This document shows positions 16,149 to 25,304 of a stretch of 64,000 nucleotides of DNA, piece by piece. The DNA lies in contig NZ_CABVLM010000004.1 of assembly GCF_902498845.1 (NCBI RefSeq), positions 1-64,000 of the forward strand, written 5' to 3'. The stretch's first letter is position 1, and each line of letters starts with the position of its first letter. This DNA is from Pseudoalteromonas rhizosphaerae. GTDB taxonomy: Bacteria; Pseudomonadota; Gammaproteobacteria; Enterobacterales; Alteromonadaceae. The notes under the pieces were generated by a model that was not told the DNA's origin, did not search any database, and worked only from the letters and a program-made list of their open reading frames with translations. The translations under genes were made by a program, and so were the position numbers.

Positions 16149-16939
16149 ACCGTCCACTTTGCGTATTAACAGGTGCGACAGGCGGAATTGGTCAAGCCGT
16201 AGCATTAAAGTTGATTCAGCATGGCTGGCGTTTACTGTTAGTTGGTCGTCAACAAGCACAACTAGAGGCATTACAGGTTAAGTGTGGCCAAGACTGTGAG
16301 ATATTTATTGGTGATTTAACATCAGCACAGACTCGCCAAAAATTACTTGAACATGCTAAATCACTTGGTGGTGCAACAATGCTTATCAATAACGCTGGCA
16401 TTAATGTGATGCAAGGTTTTAGTGAAATGACGGAGCAGCAAATAGATGACTTACTGATCGTTAATCTGTCGGTGCCAATTAAGTTATGCCAACTATTTTT
16501 ACCACAAATTTTAGCTAAAAAAGGCTCAATTGTTAATGTGGGATCATCGTTTGGTAGTATTGGTTACCCTTATCAAACCTTATATTGCGCAAGTAAATTT
16601 GGTTTACGAGGAATGACCGAAGCGCTGGCCCGCGAACTCAGTCACTGTGATGTAAAAATATTATATTTAGCACCTAGAGCAACTGATACAAATATCAATT
16701 CAGTGCAAGTACGCGCGATGAATAAAGCTTTAGGCAATACAATGGATCCACCTGATAAAGTGGCAGATGCGCTTATTTCATTATTGAAATCTGGAAATTC
16801 ACGCAGTTACATTGGTTTTCCAGAACGCTTATTTGTCAAACTAAATGGTGCTTTTCCATCCTTAGTAGATAACGCAATTGCAAAACAACTTCCTAAAATT
16901 AAAAGTTTTTTTGCAGATAAAATTGATAAAGGTGAATGA
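16145..16939 (+). CDS. SDR-family oxidoreductase
   Basis: A 264-aa classical short-chain dehydrogenase. The cofactor motif is TGATGGIGQAV (about residues 9-19), the NNAG motif lies at about 89, the catalytic Ser in VNVGSSFGSIG (about 135) and the YxxxK motif is Y147-C-A-S-K151. The acidic or basic residue deciding NAD or NADP is not obvious (LLLVGRQQAQ suggests NADPH). It probably reduces a ketone made by the preceding enzymes. It is coupled to both neighbours by ATGA overlaps. The C-terminal part may associate with membrane (FPERLFVKLNGAFPSLVDNAI). Confidence 0.88.
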   Translation: MNRPLCVLTGATGGIGQAVALKLIQHGWRLLLVGRQQAQLEALQVKCGQDCEIFIGDLTSAQTRQKLLEHAKSLGGATMLINNAGINVMQGFSEMTEQQIDDLLIVNLSVPIKLCQLFLPQILAKKGSIVNVGSSFGSIGYPYQTLYCASKFGLRGMTEALARELSHCDVKILYLAPRATDTNINSVQVRAMNKALGNTMDPPDKVADALISLLKSGNSRSYIGFPERLFVKLNGAFPSLVDNAIAKQLPKIKSFFADKIDKGE

Positions 16940-17589
16940 CTATGACTAAACTACTTTATACTAGCTGCTTGTTAACTGGGATATTTTTAACCAGCGCAGC
17001 GCATGCCGATCTTGCTAGCGAATTAACTCAGGTGCAAACAAGTTGGGCAACTGTGAATTATGAATTAGTAGATAAAGCGCAGCTCAATGCATTTGAAAAG
17101 TTATCAGAGCAGGCCGCTGAGTTTGCAAAGACCTATGATGATCAGGCACAAAGCCATATTTGGTATGGTATTGTGCTATCTAGTTATGCTGGGGCAAAAG
17201 GCGGCTTAGGTGCATTAGGATTAGCAAAAGATGCTAAAGCACAGTTAGAGCAAGCCATAGAAATTGATGCCAATGCGTTATCAGGCTCTGCTTACACCAG
17301 TTTAGCGACCCTATATAGTAAAGTACCGGGTTGGCCAATTGGATTTGGTGATGATGACAAAGCGAATGCATTATTTAACCAAGCGCTTGCTATTAATCCA
17401 AACGGTATCGATAGTAATTACTTATACGCGGCATTTTTGTATGACGAAAGAGAATACAAAAAGGCAAAAACACATTTACTTGCCGCTCAACAGGCACCGG
17501 CACGCCCTGATAGGCCAAAAGCGGATTTATACCGCCAGCAAGAGATCACCCAGTTATTGGTAAAAGTAGATAAGAAACTAAAGAGATAA
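16936..17589 (+). CDS. Secreted TPR-like protein
   Basis: A 217-aa protein with an N-terminal signal peptide (TKLLYTSCLLTGIFLTSAAHA, cleavage after AHA at about residue 24). Tetratricopeptide-like repeats follow: ALSGSAYTSLATLYSKVPGWPIGFGDDDKANALFNQALAINPNGIDSNYLYAAFLYDEREYKKAKTH in pieces at about 115-180. It should be periplasmic and bind a protein partner. It overlaps the SDR gene by ATGA and precedes the response regulator by one base, so it is part of the operon. A second ATG two codons in (16942) is an equally good start. Confidence 0.8.
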   Translation: MTMTKLLYTSCLLTGIFLTSAAHADLASELTQVQTSWATVNYELVDKAQLNAFEKLSEQAAEFAKTYDDQAQSHIWYGIVLSSYAGAKGGLGALGLAKDAKAQLEQAIEIDANALSGSAYTSLATLYSKVPGWPIGFGDDDKANALFNQALAINPNGIDSNYLYAAFLYDEREYKKAKTHLLAAQQAPARPDRPKADLYRQQEITQLLVKVDKKLKR

Positions 17590-17590
17590 T

Positions 17591-18250
17591 ATGCATTTAC
17601 TACTGGTTGAAGATGATAAGTTAGTGGCTGAAGGATTATGTCGTTCACTTCGCCAACAAGGTTACAGTGTAGAGCACTGTGCTAGTATAAAATCAGCCAT
17701 GCAATGGCTCGAAAATGACGAGATCGAACTACTTGTACTTGATTTAGGACTACCTGATGGCGATGGCATTGATGTATTAAAACACGTCAAAAAGCATCGC
17801 CCTAACTTACCTGTAGTGATCTTAACGGCACGCGGTAGTATTGACGACAAAGTACAAGGGCTAGATTTAGGTGCTGATGATTATTTAGCTAAGCCATTCG
17901 ATCCTGCTGAATTATTTGCCCGTTTAAGAGTCGCTAGTCGGCGCGTAACTCATGCGCAATCAAGTACTATTAATGTAGCAAATGTAGAAATGGATACCTC
18001 CGCTTTTACAGTCACACTTGATCAGGAACCGGTAAACCTGCCGCGTAAAGAGTTTATGTTACTAAAAGCACTTTTTGAAAATCAAGGGCGCGTATTGTCC
18101 AAACAACAATTAGAGAGCAAACTATATGAATGGGGCGAAGAAGTAGGTTCAAATACTATTGAGGTGCATATTCATCATCTACGTAAAAAGCTCCCTAAAG
18201 ATCTAATTAAAACCTTACGTGGCATAGGTTATGTGGTAGGTAAACGTTAG
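17591..18250 (+). CDS. OmpR/QseB-type response regulator
   Basis: A 219-aa two-domain regulator. The receiver domain has the acidic pair VEDD (residues 6-9), phospho-acceptor Asp51 in VLDLGLPDGDG, Thr in ILTARG (about 79) and Lys in AKPFDP (about 101). The C-terminal winged helix (about 125-219) has LPRKEFMLLKALFENQGRVLS and the recognition region SNTIEVHIHHLRKKL. It is coupled to the sensor kinase that follows (stop/start overlap) and probably controls this operon. Confidence 0.92.
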   Translation: MHLLLVEDDKLVAEGLCRSLRQQGYSVEHCASIKSAMQWLENDEIELLVLDLGLPDGDGIDVLKHVKKHRPNLPVVILTARGSIDDKVQGLDLGADDYLAKPFDPAELFARLRVASRRVTHAQSSTINVANVEMDTSAFTVTLDQEPVNLPRKEFMLLKALFENQGRVLSKQQLESKLYEWGEEVGSNTIEVHIHHLRKKLPKDLIKTLRGIGYVVGKR

Positions 18251-19554
18251 TGTCAATTAAACGCAGATTAACGCTGATTATTTTATCAACGGTGATCCTG
18301 ACTTGCTTTTTGGCATTCAGCAAAGGCTACCGCGAAAGTATGAGCCAGGCCGAGCTGCTACTTGATAACGAATTGCAAACCATTGCTCATGTACTGATCG
18401 AGCAACCTATACACAGCGACAAGCCAGTGTTAAGAAGTGATCTAACTCGATTACTGTTTCAAATTTGGCAAGATAACAATTTGCTTAGCGCGTCTAAATC
18501 ATTAGCTGAACTGGCGCAAAAACCAAGACTGAACGGATTTAGTGTTGAAAACTTAGCCGGGCAGCGGATGCGAGTATTCAGATTAACCATGCAGACAAAA
18601 CAAGTGCTGGTGGCTGAGCCGCTGAGTAAACGTTATGAACTTAGTGAGACCATGATTTTGTCAGCAATGACACCTTTGCTTTGGAGTGTGCCACTGCTTG
18701 CGGTGTTGATCAGTCTATTTGTCAAACAAGGATTGAGGCCCTTAACACGCCTTTCAACATTATTAAAAACGCGACAAGCCAATGACTTTACTGCCATTAA
18801 TTGGCAAGTGAGCGAATACGAAATTAAACCGGTGATCTCACGGTTAAATGATCTGTTTAAACGTGTAGAAAGTGCCTACTTAAGAGAGCGCTTTTTTGCC
18901 TCAGATGCTGCCCACGAATTACGCACCCCGCTAAGTAGTTTAAAAATAAATGTTCATAATCTACGCGCACAAGGTGATGGTTGCTTGGAACTTGATGCAA
19001 TGGCGCAAGGTATCGATAAACTTAGTAATATTGTTGAGCAAATGTTGATTTTGGGACGCACCTATCCAGAGCAATGGCAGGCACAATTTAGCCCAATTTC
19101 AGTGCTAGAGGTCAGTCAACAAGTGGTTGCACAGCTATACGAACGACTTGATGCAAAACAACATATGATCAGTATTGAAGGCGATGATTATGTTATTAAT
19201 GGTGACCAATTTACCTTGGCAACCTTATTTAGTAATTTATTAAGTAACGCCATAAAATATACGCCCAGTGGTGGCAATATAGTGATCCGCTTAAGCAATC
19301 AGCAAGGTGCGTATGGTTGGCAGATTGATGACTCAGGTCCTGGCATTGATGATGCCCATAAAGCACGAATTTTTAACCGTTTTTACCGTGTTGGAGGTGA
19401 TAAACACCCCTCTGGAGAGCAAGGTGCCGGATTAGGTATGGCGATAGTTGAACATATAGTAACAATTTATGATGCAAGTATTTCTTTAGCCGACAGTGAA
19501 TTAGGCGGCTTACAAGTACGAGTAGAATTTATGCAAGGAGCAGAGAGTGAATAA
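18250..19554 (+). CDS. Sensor histidine kinase, QseC-like, GTG start
   Basis: A 434-aa membrane kinase with two TM segments (about 7-25 and 135-157) enclosing a periplasmic sensor region of about 110 residues. The H-box is ASDAAHELRTPLSS with phospho-acceptor His222. An N-box (LFSNLLSNAIKYTP), G1 (DDSGPGID) and G2 (GAGLGMAIV) complete the ATPase. GTG at 18250 overlaps the regulator stop by one base. The periplasmic part has no recognisable sensor domain. Genes on both sides suggest it may sense a metal or a product of the operon (inference). Confidence 0.9.
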   Translation: MSIKRRLTLIILSTVILTCFLAFSKGYRESMSQAELLLDNELQTIAHVLIEQPIHSDKPVLRSDLTRLLFQIWQDNNLLSASKSLAELAQKPRLNGFSVENLAGQRMRVFRLTMQTKQVLVAEPLSKRYELSETMILSAMTPLLWSVPLLAVLISLFVKQGLRPLTRLSTLLKTRQANDFTAINWQVSEYEIKPVISRLNDLFKRVESAYLRERFFASDAAHELRTPLSSLKINVHNLRAQGDGCLELDAMAQGIDKLSNIVEQMLILGRTYPEQWQAQFSPISVLEVSQQVVAQLYERLDAKQHMISIEGDDYVINGDQFTLATLFSNLLSNAIKYTPSGGNIVIRLSNQQGAYGWQIDDSGPGIDDAHKARIFNRFYRVGGDKHPSGEQGAGLGMAIVEHIVTIYDASISLADSELGGLQVRVEFMQGAESE

Positions 19555-19894
19555 CTGGTTAGGGTTTATCAGCCTGCTGCTATTTAGCGTATTACCATTT
19601 TCGTGTTTTGCTAAAGAATATAAATTAATTTTAAAAGATCACCTTTTTTATCCCGCGGAGATCATTGTTCCGGCCAATACTAAACTAAAACTTTTAATTG
19701 AAAATCAAGATAGTACGCCAGAAGAGTTTGACAGTTTTGATTTAAATCGAGAAAAAGTGCTGTATCCTAATCGTAGTAGTGTGATTTATATCGGGCCACT
19801 GAGCCCTGGGCGTTATGAGTTTTTTGGCGAGTTTTCACCTAACACAGCCCGTGGGGCAGTATTAGTAGAAGGAAAGACTGATGCTGATAACTAG
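19547..19894 (+). CDS. Cupredoxin-like periplasmic protein
   Basis: A 115-aa protein with a signal peptide (LGFISLLLFSVLPFSCFA) followed by a cupredoxin_1-like domain: LKDHLFYPAEIIVPANTKLKLLIENQDSTPEEFDSFDL then YIGPLSPGRYEFFGEF. This is the type that accompanies FTR1/EfeU iron permeases. The His/Cys/Met copper ligands of true cupredoxins are not apparent. The start is GTG, overlapping the kinase stop by 8 nt, and the end overlaps the next gene by 14 nt. Its likely role is periplasmic metal delivery or sensing together with the FTR1-like protein. Confidence 0.75.
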   Translation: MNNWLGFISLLLFSVLPFSCFAKEYKLILKDHLFYPAEIIVPANTKLKLLIENQDSTPEEFDSFDLNREKVLYPNRSSVIYIGPLSPGRYEFFGEFSPNTARGAVLVEGKTDADN

Positions 19895-20621
19895 TTTATT
19901 GATGAGTATAAATCAGCTGTTACCAGTCGTGATTTTACTCGTGCTGTTACAGTCATTGCTAAAGCTAAACCAGCGAGTGCTGATAGTGACCGCTTTTGTT
20001 GGGCTGCTTTGTAGTATTATTTATGTACAAAGTGCTGCTTGGTTGAGCCAGTTATTTGATCATCGCGGCCTAGAGTTTAGTCAAATGCTGTTATGTGTCA
20101 TCGTGTATATTGCATCACTAATAAGTTGTAAACAGCAGCGTTTATTCGCATTGCTTGCAATAGTTGCGGTTATGGCGCTGTATTTGAGTCACTATTTTAT
20201 TTATCTGGTTGGTTTTTGGCATAACACCGATACAGCAAAACCTTTGCTTATAGGGACATCTTTGGGAATAGGGATCTGTGGTAGTTTTGGTGTGTTGCTA
20301 TTATTTTTACTGCACAGTGTTAGAGCACGATTTGGTGTGTATCCACTGATGTTGTTTTTGGCTTTTAATGCCTCGGCAAAATTACTGATAGTATTAGATC
20401 TGGCCAGCCAAATTGACTTGATCAATATTACGTCCAACTACTTTGATTGGCGTGCAGTGCTAGTCGAAAACTCAGAGTTAGGCCGTGTACTCAAAGCCTT
20501 AGTCGGCTATGAGGCAACGCCAAGCAAAACTGCATTATGGCTTTATCTAGTGGCGGTTATAGCCTTTATTGGCAACAGTATAGTATTTACTCGGCAATTT
20601 TCTCAAAAGGAGCCATCATGA
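19881..20621 (+). CDS. FTR1-like multi-pass membrane protein
   Basis: A 246-aa protein with about seven hydrophobic segments. AAWLSQLFDHRGLEFSQMLLCVIVYIASLISC resembles the middle region of FTR1/EfeU iron permeases, which typically reads LFDGxGQEhFEA then a long hydrophobic stretch. The first REGLE motif of FTR1, expected near the N terminus, is replaced by hydrophobic residues (SINQLLPVVILLVLLQ), and the second survives only as RGLE. It is therefore a divergent FTR1 relative that may not transport iron. It overlaps the cupredoxin-like gene and the next gene. Confidence 0.6.
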   Translation: MLITSLLMSINQLLPVVILLVLLQSLLKLNQRVLIVTAFVGLLCSIIYVQSAAWLSQLFDHRGLEFSQMLLCVIVYIASLISCKQQRLFALLAIVAVMALYLSHYFIYLVGFWHNTDTAKPLLIGTSLGIGICGSFGVLLLFLLHSVRARFGVYPLMLFLAFNASAKLLIVLDLASQIDLINITSNYFDWRAVLVENSELGRVLKALVGYEATPSKTALWLYLVAVIAFIGNSIVFTRQFSQKEPS

Positions 20622-21322
20622 GATTTATTCTCGCGTGGTGCTTAACTTCGCTTTTGTTCATGGCATCGTTTAATGTGCGAGCCGATGGAATAGTCGTAGA
20701 TAAAGTTTACCACCCTTACGTATTACCATTTGAGCGCGAATTTGAATGGCGTTTGATCTCTCATCAAACAGATAAGGGCAATATTTTAGCCCAACGAATT
20801 GGCTTAGGTGGCTCGTTTAACGACACTATGAGTTTGGAAGGTTATGCGGTTGGAGAACGTGATGACGACGGTAACTTTGGCTTCTCAGCCTACGAACTAG
20901 AACTGCGTTGGCAGTTGGTGGAGCAAGGGCGGCTGTGGGCTGATTGGGGCGCCTTATTTGAACTTGAAAAGCAAGAAGGCAAAGATAGTTATGAAGCCAC
21001 AACTGGCTTTTTATGGGAAAAAGAATTTGGTCGGACTAGCCTCACCATGAATGCATTTTTAGTCTACGAGTGGGGCGGTGATATTAAAAACGAATGGGAA
21101 ACTGAGTTTCGCGCGCAGTATCGCTATCGTTTTCGCTCTGAGTTTCAGCCTGCATTAGAGCTATACGCCGGAGAAGACTTCTTTGGTATTGGCCCTGGTT
21201 TTATTGGGCTGCATCGATTTTCAGCGAAGCGACAACTAAAGTGGGAAGCAGGATTTGTGACCGAGCTGAGCCAACAAGGTAAAGATCATAGTTTTCGCCT
21301 TGCCCTAGAGTTTGAATTTTAA
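20618..21322 (+). CDS. Putative outer-membrane beta-barrel protein
   Basis: A 234-aa exported protein. The start chosen is ATG at 20618, overlapping the previous stop (ATGA) and preceded by AAAGGAG; the longer frame from 20537 would bury the signal peptide. The signal peptide is MRFILAWCLTSLLFMASFNVRA. The mature part alternates aromatic and charged residues in short strands (LELRWQLVEQGRLWADWGALFELEKQEG, RYRFRSEFQPALELYAGEDFFGI) and ends in LEFEF, a typical C-terminal aromatic signal for outer-membrane barrels. Last gene of the operon. Specific function unknown. Confidence 0.75.
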   Translation: MRFILAWCLTSLLFMASFNVRADGIVVDKVYHPYVLPFEREFEWRLISHQTDKGNILAQRIGLGGSFNDTMSLEGYAVGERDDDGNFGFSAYELELRWQLVEQGRLWADWGALFELEKQEGKDSYEATTGFLWEKEFGRTSLTMNAFLVYEWGGDIKNEWETEFRAQYRYRFRSEFQPALELYAGEDFFGIGPGFIGLHRFSAKRQLKWEAGFVTELSQQGKDHSFRLALEFEF

Positions 21323-21325
21323 AGT

Positions 21326-21358
21326 AAAAAGCCGCGAATAACTCTACTCGCGGCTTTA
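21326..21358. terminator. Bidirectional terminator between the operon and sbcB
   Basis: aaaaagccgcga and tcgcggcttta form a 7-bp GC-rich core stem at 21331-21337 and 21348-21354, with A/T flanks on both sides, placed between convergent genes. Confidence 0.8.
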
Positions 21359-21370
21359 AATCTCTGCAAA

Positions 21371-22816
21371 CTACATACTTTGCGCGTAGTTATAAAGCGC
21401 TTTTAGAATAGTCAGATTTTTTTCATTATCGTCATGTTCATGGGCGAGATTTTCTAGCGTAACCATAAAATCTTGTGCGCTGATCGATGGTTGATCTTCA
21501 CCATGCATTAATTTGTTTTGGCAATATTGACGCCACTGATCAAGTTCATCTTGATTAAGCGATTGCGGCCAATTACGGGCACGGTATTTAAACAATAAGT
21601 TATCAAACTTTTTATCTTCAAAATCCAACTTCATACCCGCTAATTGCTCAGGGCTGGCATCACGGATAATGGCAAATTTAGCTTTATCAGCATGACTGGT
21701 GAAGCCGTCGTATAACATGTAATCAGTATTGGTGGTTTTACCGTAATCGGGCTTATCGTTAAATACTTCAGTGACTTTATCGCGAAGACTTGGGTTGGCT
21801 TTTAAAATCGCAAGATTTTTTAAACACTGCTCGCGGTCAATGCCTAAACGGGCGGCGTTTTCAGGTAATAAAGTTTTAGCAGGCGCTAAAATAGGGCATT
21901 TATTTAAATGTACCAATTTTAAACCAACAGGCAGTTCATCATCGGCAAGCTCACTGCGCTTGGTATAAAGGCGGGTGCGCAACTCTTCAATTGATAAATC
22001 GAGTAATACCTGTGGATCTTCGGTTAAGTTAAAACACACTACTGCATTTTTATTAGTCGGATGAAAGCTCATCGGGGCAATCCAACTGGTACAGCCTTGG
22101 GTAGCAGGAATACGTGATGAAGTATGCACCAGCGGCGTCATATTAAATACATCAACTAACTCAGCTAAGGCTTTTTTACCGCGCAAACTAAAAAAGAAGT
22201 TATACAGTTTTGGCTGTTTTTCTTTTATTAGTTTAGCCAAAGCAATCGTCGCGGTTACATCAGATAACGCATCATGCGCCGCAGCGTGTTCAATGCCGTT
22301 AGCAACCGTTAAATGTTCCAACTTAAAGCTTGGGCTGCCATCTTCTTTTAACGGCCATTCAATACCTTCAGGGCGCAGTGCATAACAAGCACGCACTAAA
22401 TCTATAATATCCCAGCGGCTGTTATTGTTTTTGTATTCGCGTTCGTAAGGGTCGTAAAAGTTACGGTAAAAGCTATAACGGCTTACTTCATCATCAAAAC
22501 GAATGCTGTTATAACCGGCCACGCAGGTATTAGGCACACTAAATTCAGCATGGATCTTGGCAATAAAGTCAGCCTCAACTAAACCTTTTTGCATCGCTAC
22601 TTGCGGAGTAATACCGGTGATCAAACATGCCTCAGGATGCGGTAAATAATCAGCCACAGGTTTGCAATATTCAATCAGCGGCTCACCAATAATATTTAAA
22701 TCAAGATCAGTACGAACACCCGCAAACTGGCTCGGCTTATCCTTTTGCGGATTCGCCCCCCAGGTCTCATAATCGTGCCAATAAATAGTTGCTTGATTTT
22801 GCTCTTGATAAGCCAT
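21371..22816 (-). CDS. sbcB: Exodeoxyribonuclease I
   Basis: A 481-aa protein (E. coli ExoI is 475 aa). The DEDDh exonuclease domain has YWHDYETWG near residue 13 (Asp and Glu ligands), CVAGYNSIRFDDEVSRY (about 98-114) and EHAAAHDALSDVTATI (about 177-192, His and last Asp). The SH3-like and helical C-terminal domains follow (GCTSWIAPMSFHPTNKNAVVCFNL...). It degrades single-stranded DNA 3' to 5' in recombination and mismatch repair. AAGGG precedes the ATG. It is transcribed convergently with the preceding operon. Confidence 0.96.
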   Translation of the reverse strand: MAYQEQNQATIYWHDYETWGANPQKDKPSQFAGVRTDLDLNIIGEPLIEYCKPVADYLPHPEACLITGITPQVAMQKGLVEADFIAKIHAEFSVPNTCVAGYNSIRFDDEVSRYSFYRNFYDPYEREYKNNNSRWDIIDLVRACYALRPEGIEWPLKEDGSPSFKLEHLTVANGIEHAAAHDALSDVTATIALAKLIKEKQPKLYNFFFSLRGKKALAELVDVFNMTPLVHTSSRIPATQGCTSWIAPMSFHPTNKNAVVCFNLTEDPQVLLDLSIEELRTRLYTKRSELADDELPVGLKLVHLNKCPILAPAKTLLPENAARLGIDREQCLKNLAILKANPSLRDKVTEVFNDKPDYGKTTNTDYMLYDGFTSHADKAKFAIIRDASPEQLAGMKLDFEDKKFDNLLFKYRARNWPQSLNQDELDQWRQYCQNKLMHGEDQPSISAQDFMVTLENLAHEHDDNEKNLTILKALYNYAQSM

Positions 22817-24077
22817 TTAAAAACCCTTTAAGTTAGCTTGAAGCGGTTGCAATACCGCCAAGTTACTAAATTCATGAATTATTTAGATTATGGCATACAG
22901 GCGAGGGAGTTTATAGGTTTGGATGATGAAATGATGGTAATCATACTTTCGCAGGTAGCTTAGCTAGAGTGTTGCGAAACTTAATCATTCATTAAAAGAA
23001 AAGCCTGCTTAAAAACTCATAACTATGAATGCATTCAATTGTAGGTTGAGTTTTAGCCCGAAAAAATTTTACTGCGAGCTACAAGAGCATTATCGTAGGC
23101 GTTAAGCTTGCTGGCGCGTTTTTTGGTCGAGAAAACAAGGGCGAGTATCAGCGTTAAAGTTTTTATAAATCAGTGATCTAAATTAAAAGCAATATTTAAA
23201 TTGTTGTTGAGTTTTTTGGCCCTATAAGTAGGAGTGCGCTTTAGCCACGAATGTTTTTACTTACACGTCTCTTTCGATACTTCGAAGCCCCATTCTTTAT
23301 CTATGAAATCAATACCTGTCCTTCGATTTTTTTATAAATTGTTAGAACTAAGGTTAATACATTAGTCTCGGAAAAAAAGTCATATTAAGGTACGAGATGT
23401 AAGGGCTAAATTTCTTTAGCCCTTTCTAATTACATTGCTAAAAATGAACTGATTGCAATTATTAAATGTATAACGTTAATAATTGCACGATCTGAAATCT
23501 CTAAGGATAAATTGATTTTCAATTTATTATCCTCCAATTTTTAGATGTGGCTTGCTCAAGATTCCAGAATAAGTTACGCTCTTTTTGCAAACCTAAGCGC
23601 TTAGCTGAAATCTTAGCAAGTGACTTTACTAACACCATATTGGCGTATGGTGTTAGTTCCTCCCCTGAAAGTACACACTATATGTAGTATAATTTTCAAG
23701 TTCCGTAACAAGATAGAGTGGTACGCGATCATTTGCAAGGGGCATAAACGCCCCTAATTGTGGATAAAGATGGGATAACACGCATGTGTTAGTAGTCATT
23801 AACCTTTGACCATCTGATAAAAATGAAATATTTATAAATCAACTCACTATCGATTAAATTTAGCTATTTGAAAAATAAATTTCGTCTGCTTTTTTTATCA
23901 ACGGTTTTGGTTAATAATTTGCAAAACCCACAAAAGGGACTAACTTTAAAAGTGACTATTATTGTAGTTAAAAACTTCAAATCTAAAAAGGCTGACATGG
24001 GATGTCGGCCTTTTTTATTTTTGCAAATTTCACTTTAGATTCTATGCTTTAGTAATAAATAGAAAAGGATTTCAAAA
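22817..24077. other. Long noncoding gap with hairpins and REP-like motifs
   Basis: No convincing ORF. REP-like sequences occur at about 23040 (gtaggttgagttttagccc) and 23228 (gtaggagtgcgctttagcc). Three hairpins stand out: aagggctaaa/tttagccctt at 23401-23424, a perfect 12-bp stem actaacaccata/tatggtgttagt at 23628-23657, and a terminator at 23985-24018. The last has no gene upstream to serve, so a small RNA ending there is possible. Confidence 0.5.
23985..24018 (+). terminator. Terminator with no obvious upstream gene
   Basis: aaaaggctgacat-ggg-atgtcggcctttttt: a 9-bp stem with one G-T pair and a run of six T. It precedes the lipoprotein gene by 60 bp. It would end any transcript coming from the noncoding gap. 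Confidence 0.75.
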
Positions 24078-25256
24078 ATGAAACATTCCTCATTACTAAT
24101 ATGTATACTTTCTTTAGCTCTAAGCGCATGCACTAGCCACAAATTAAATCAAAATAAGTACATTACTGAAGAGCATATTCGAAAAGTTCCAGAGGCAGAG
24201 CTAGCTAATAGGAATACTTCTTATAAAGCATATAAAGATGCTATTAAACCGGGGGCAACCAGAGAAAATTTCGAGGACTTTGTAGCTGAAGGTATTTTGC
24301 TAACTAGAGCAAATTGTTTAAATACATTACACGATATAGTGTATAGCAATAAAAACAATAGATGGGTGAAGGATCAATTTTTAATAGGCACAGTATTAGC
24401 ATCCGGTTTGATGGCAATAAATGGTGCTTCAGCAAGTTCATTCGAGAAGTTGGCACTAGGGACGAGCTTTTTAGTAAGTTCGTCAGAGCTGTACAATAAT
24501 TATTACTTACTGGGACCTGACGCAGAAGGTGTAATTTCTCTGGTAGAAAAAGCATTAAATGTCCAACAAAAATATGCATTAAATGCGCCCTCAGATAGCT
24601 TTACAAAAGCAGCTCAATTAATTTTGGATTATTCATATGTATGTTCTTCATCAAAGATAGATGAGCTTGTCAAAGACTCGCTGAGAGTGGCAAAAATTAA
24701 AAGCCCTACGAGTGAATCGTATAATATAATTTTGCTCGATTCACTAAGAGAGGTATTAAAGGTTGGCTCGTTAACTGAAAAGCAGCTAAGTGCAATTTAT
24801 TATGTAATTGAAGTTGGTACAACTGTTGCGGAAGGAAATAACGAAGTGAAGCGCGTATTAGGGGAGGTTTTAACTGCTCTCAAAGGTGAACCTGATAAAT
24901 TTAATTCTGCCCAAAGATTGTTTCTAAACCTGCCAAATACAGTAAAAGATACTTTAAATGAATCTGTGACCTATTGGAGGGAAGAAAAACTAAAGCAGGA
25001 GGTAGAAGCATTTTTCAATAAAAAGAAGAATGACATTAGCAATTTAAGTTTAAGTGATATTAAAGGTATACATGGTGATGCCCCCCAAAACATTGATGAT
25101 AGAAAATGGGCTGCTGCGCAAACAGAATTCCGTAACTTATCTTATGAATTAATAAAATTTATTGAAGATGATAAATTTGACAAAGTAAAATTTAAACACC
25201 TAAATTTATCAAGAGCAGACCAGGGTTCAAATATAGTATCTATAGAAAATAACTAG
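24078..25256 (+). CDS. Lipoprotein of unknown function
   Basis: A 392-aa protein with a clear lipoprotein signal: MKHSSLLICILSLALSAC, lipobox LSAC with Cys18. The mature part is helical and charged, with one possible hydrophobic helix at about 115-135 (FLIGTVLASGLMAINGASAS). No named family recognised. GAAAAGGA lies 8 nt before the ATG. It is notably AT-rich compared with sbcB, suggesting transfer. It stands alone with long noncoding DNA upstream. Confidence 0.75.
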   Translation: MKHSSLLICILSLALSACTSHKLNQNKYITEEHIRKVPEAELANRNTSYKAYKDAIKPGATRENFEDFVAEGILLTRANCLNTLHDIVYSNKNNRWVKDQFLIGTVLASGLMAINGASASSFEKLALGTSFLVSSSELYNNYYLLGPDAEGVISLVEKALNVQQKYALNAPSDSFTKAAQLILDYSYVCSSSKIDELVKDSLRVAKIKSPTSESYNIILLDSLREVLKVGSLTEKQLSAIYYVIEVGTTVAEGNNEVKRVLGEVLTALKGEPDKFNSAQRLFLNLPNTVKDTLNESVTYWREEKLKQEVEAFFNKKKNDISNLSLSDIKGIHGDAPQNIDDRKWAAAQTEFRNLSYELIKFIEDDKFDKVKFKHLNLSRADQGSNIVSIENN

Positions 25257-25304
25257 TTAAATTAATATACAAATCAAAAGCTTTTATTAAATGTATAAAT
25301 AGAT

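Noticed and set aside
20537..20620. Upstream start for the outer-membrane protein
   Set aside because: It would overlap the previous gene by 85 nt and place a signal peptide internally; ATG at 20618 has a Shine-Dalgarno sequence and the ATGA overlap seen throughout the operon.
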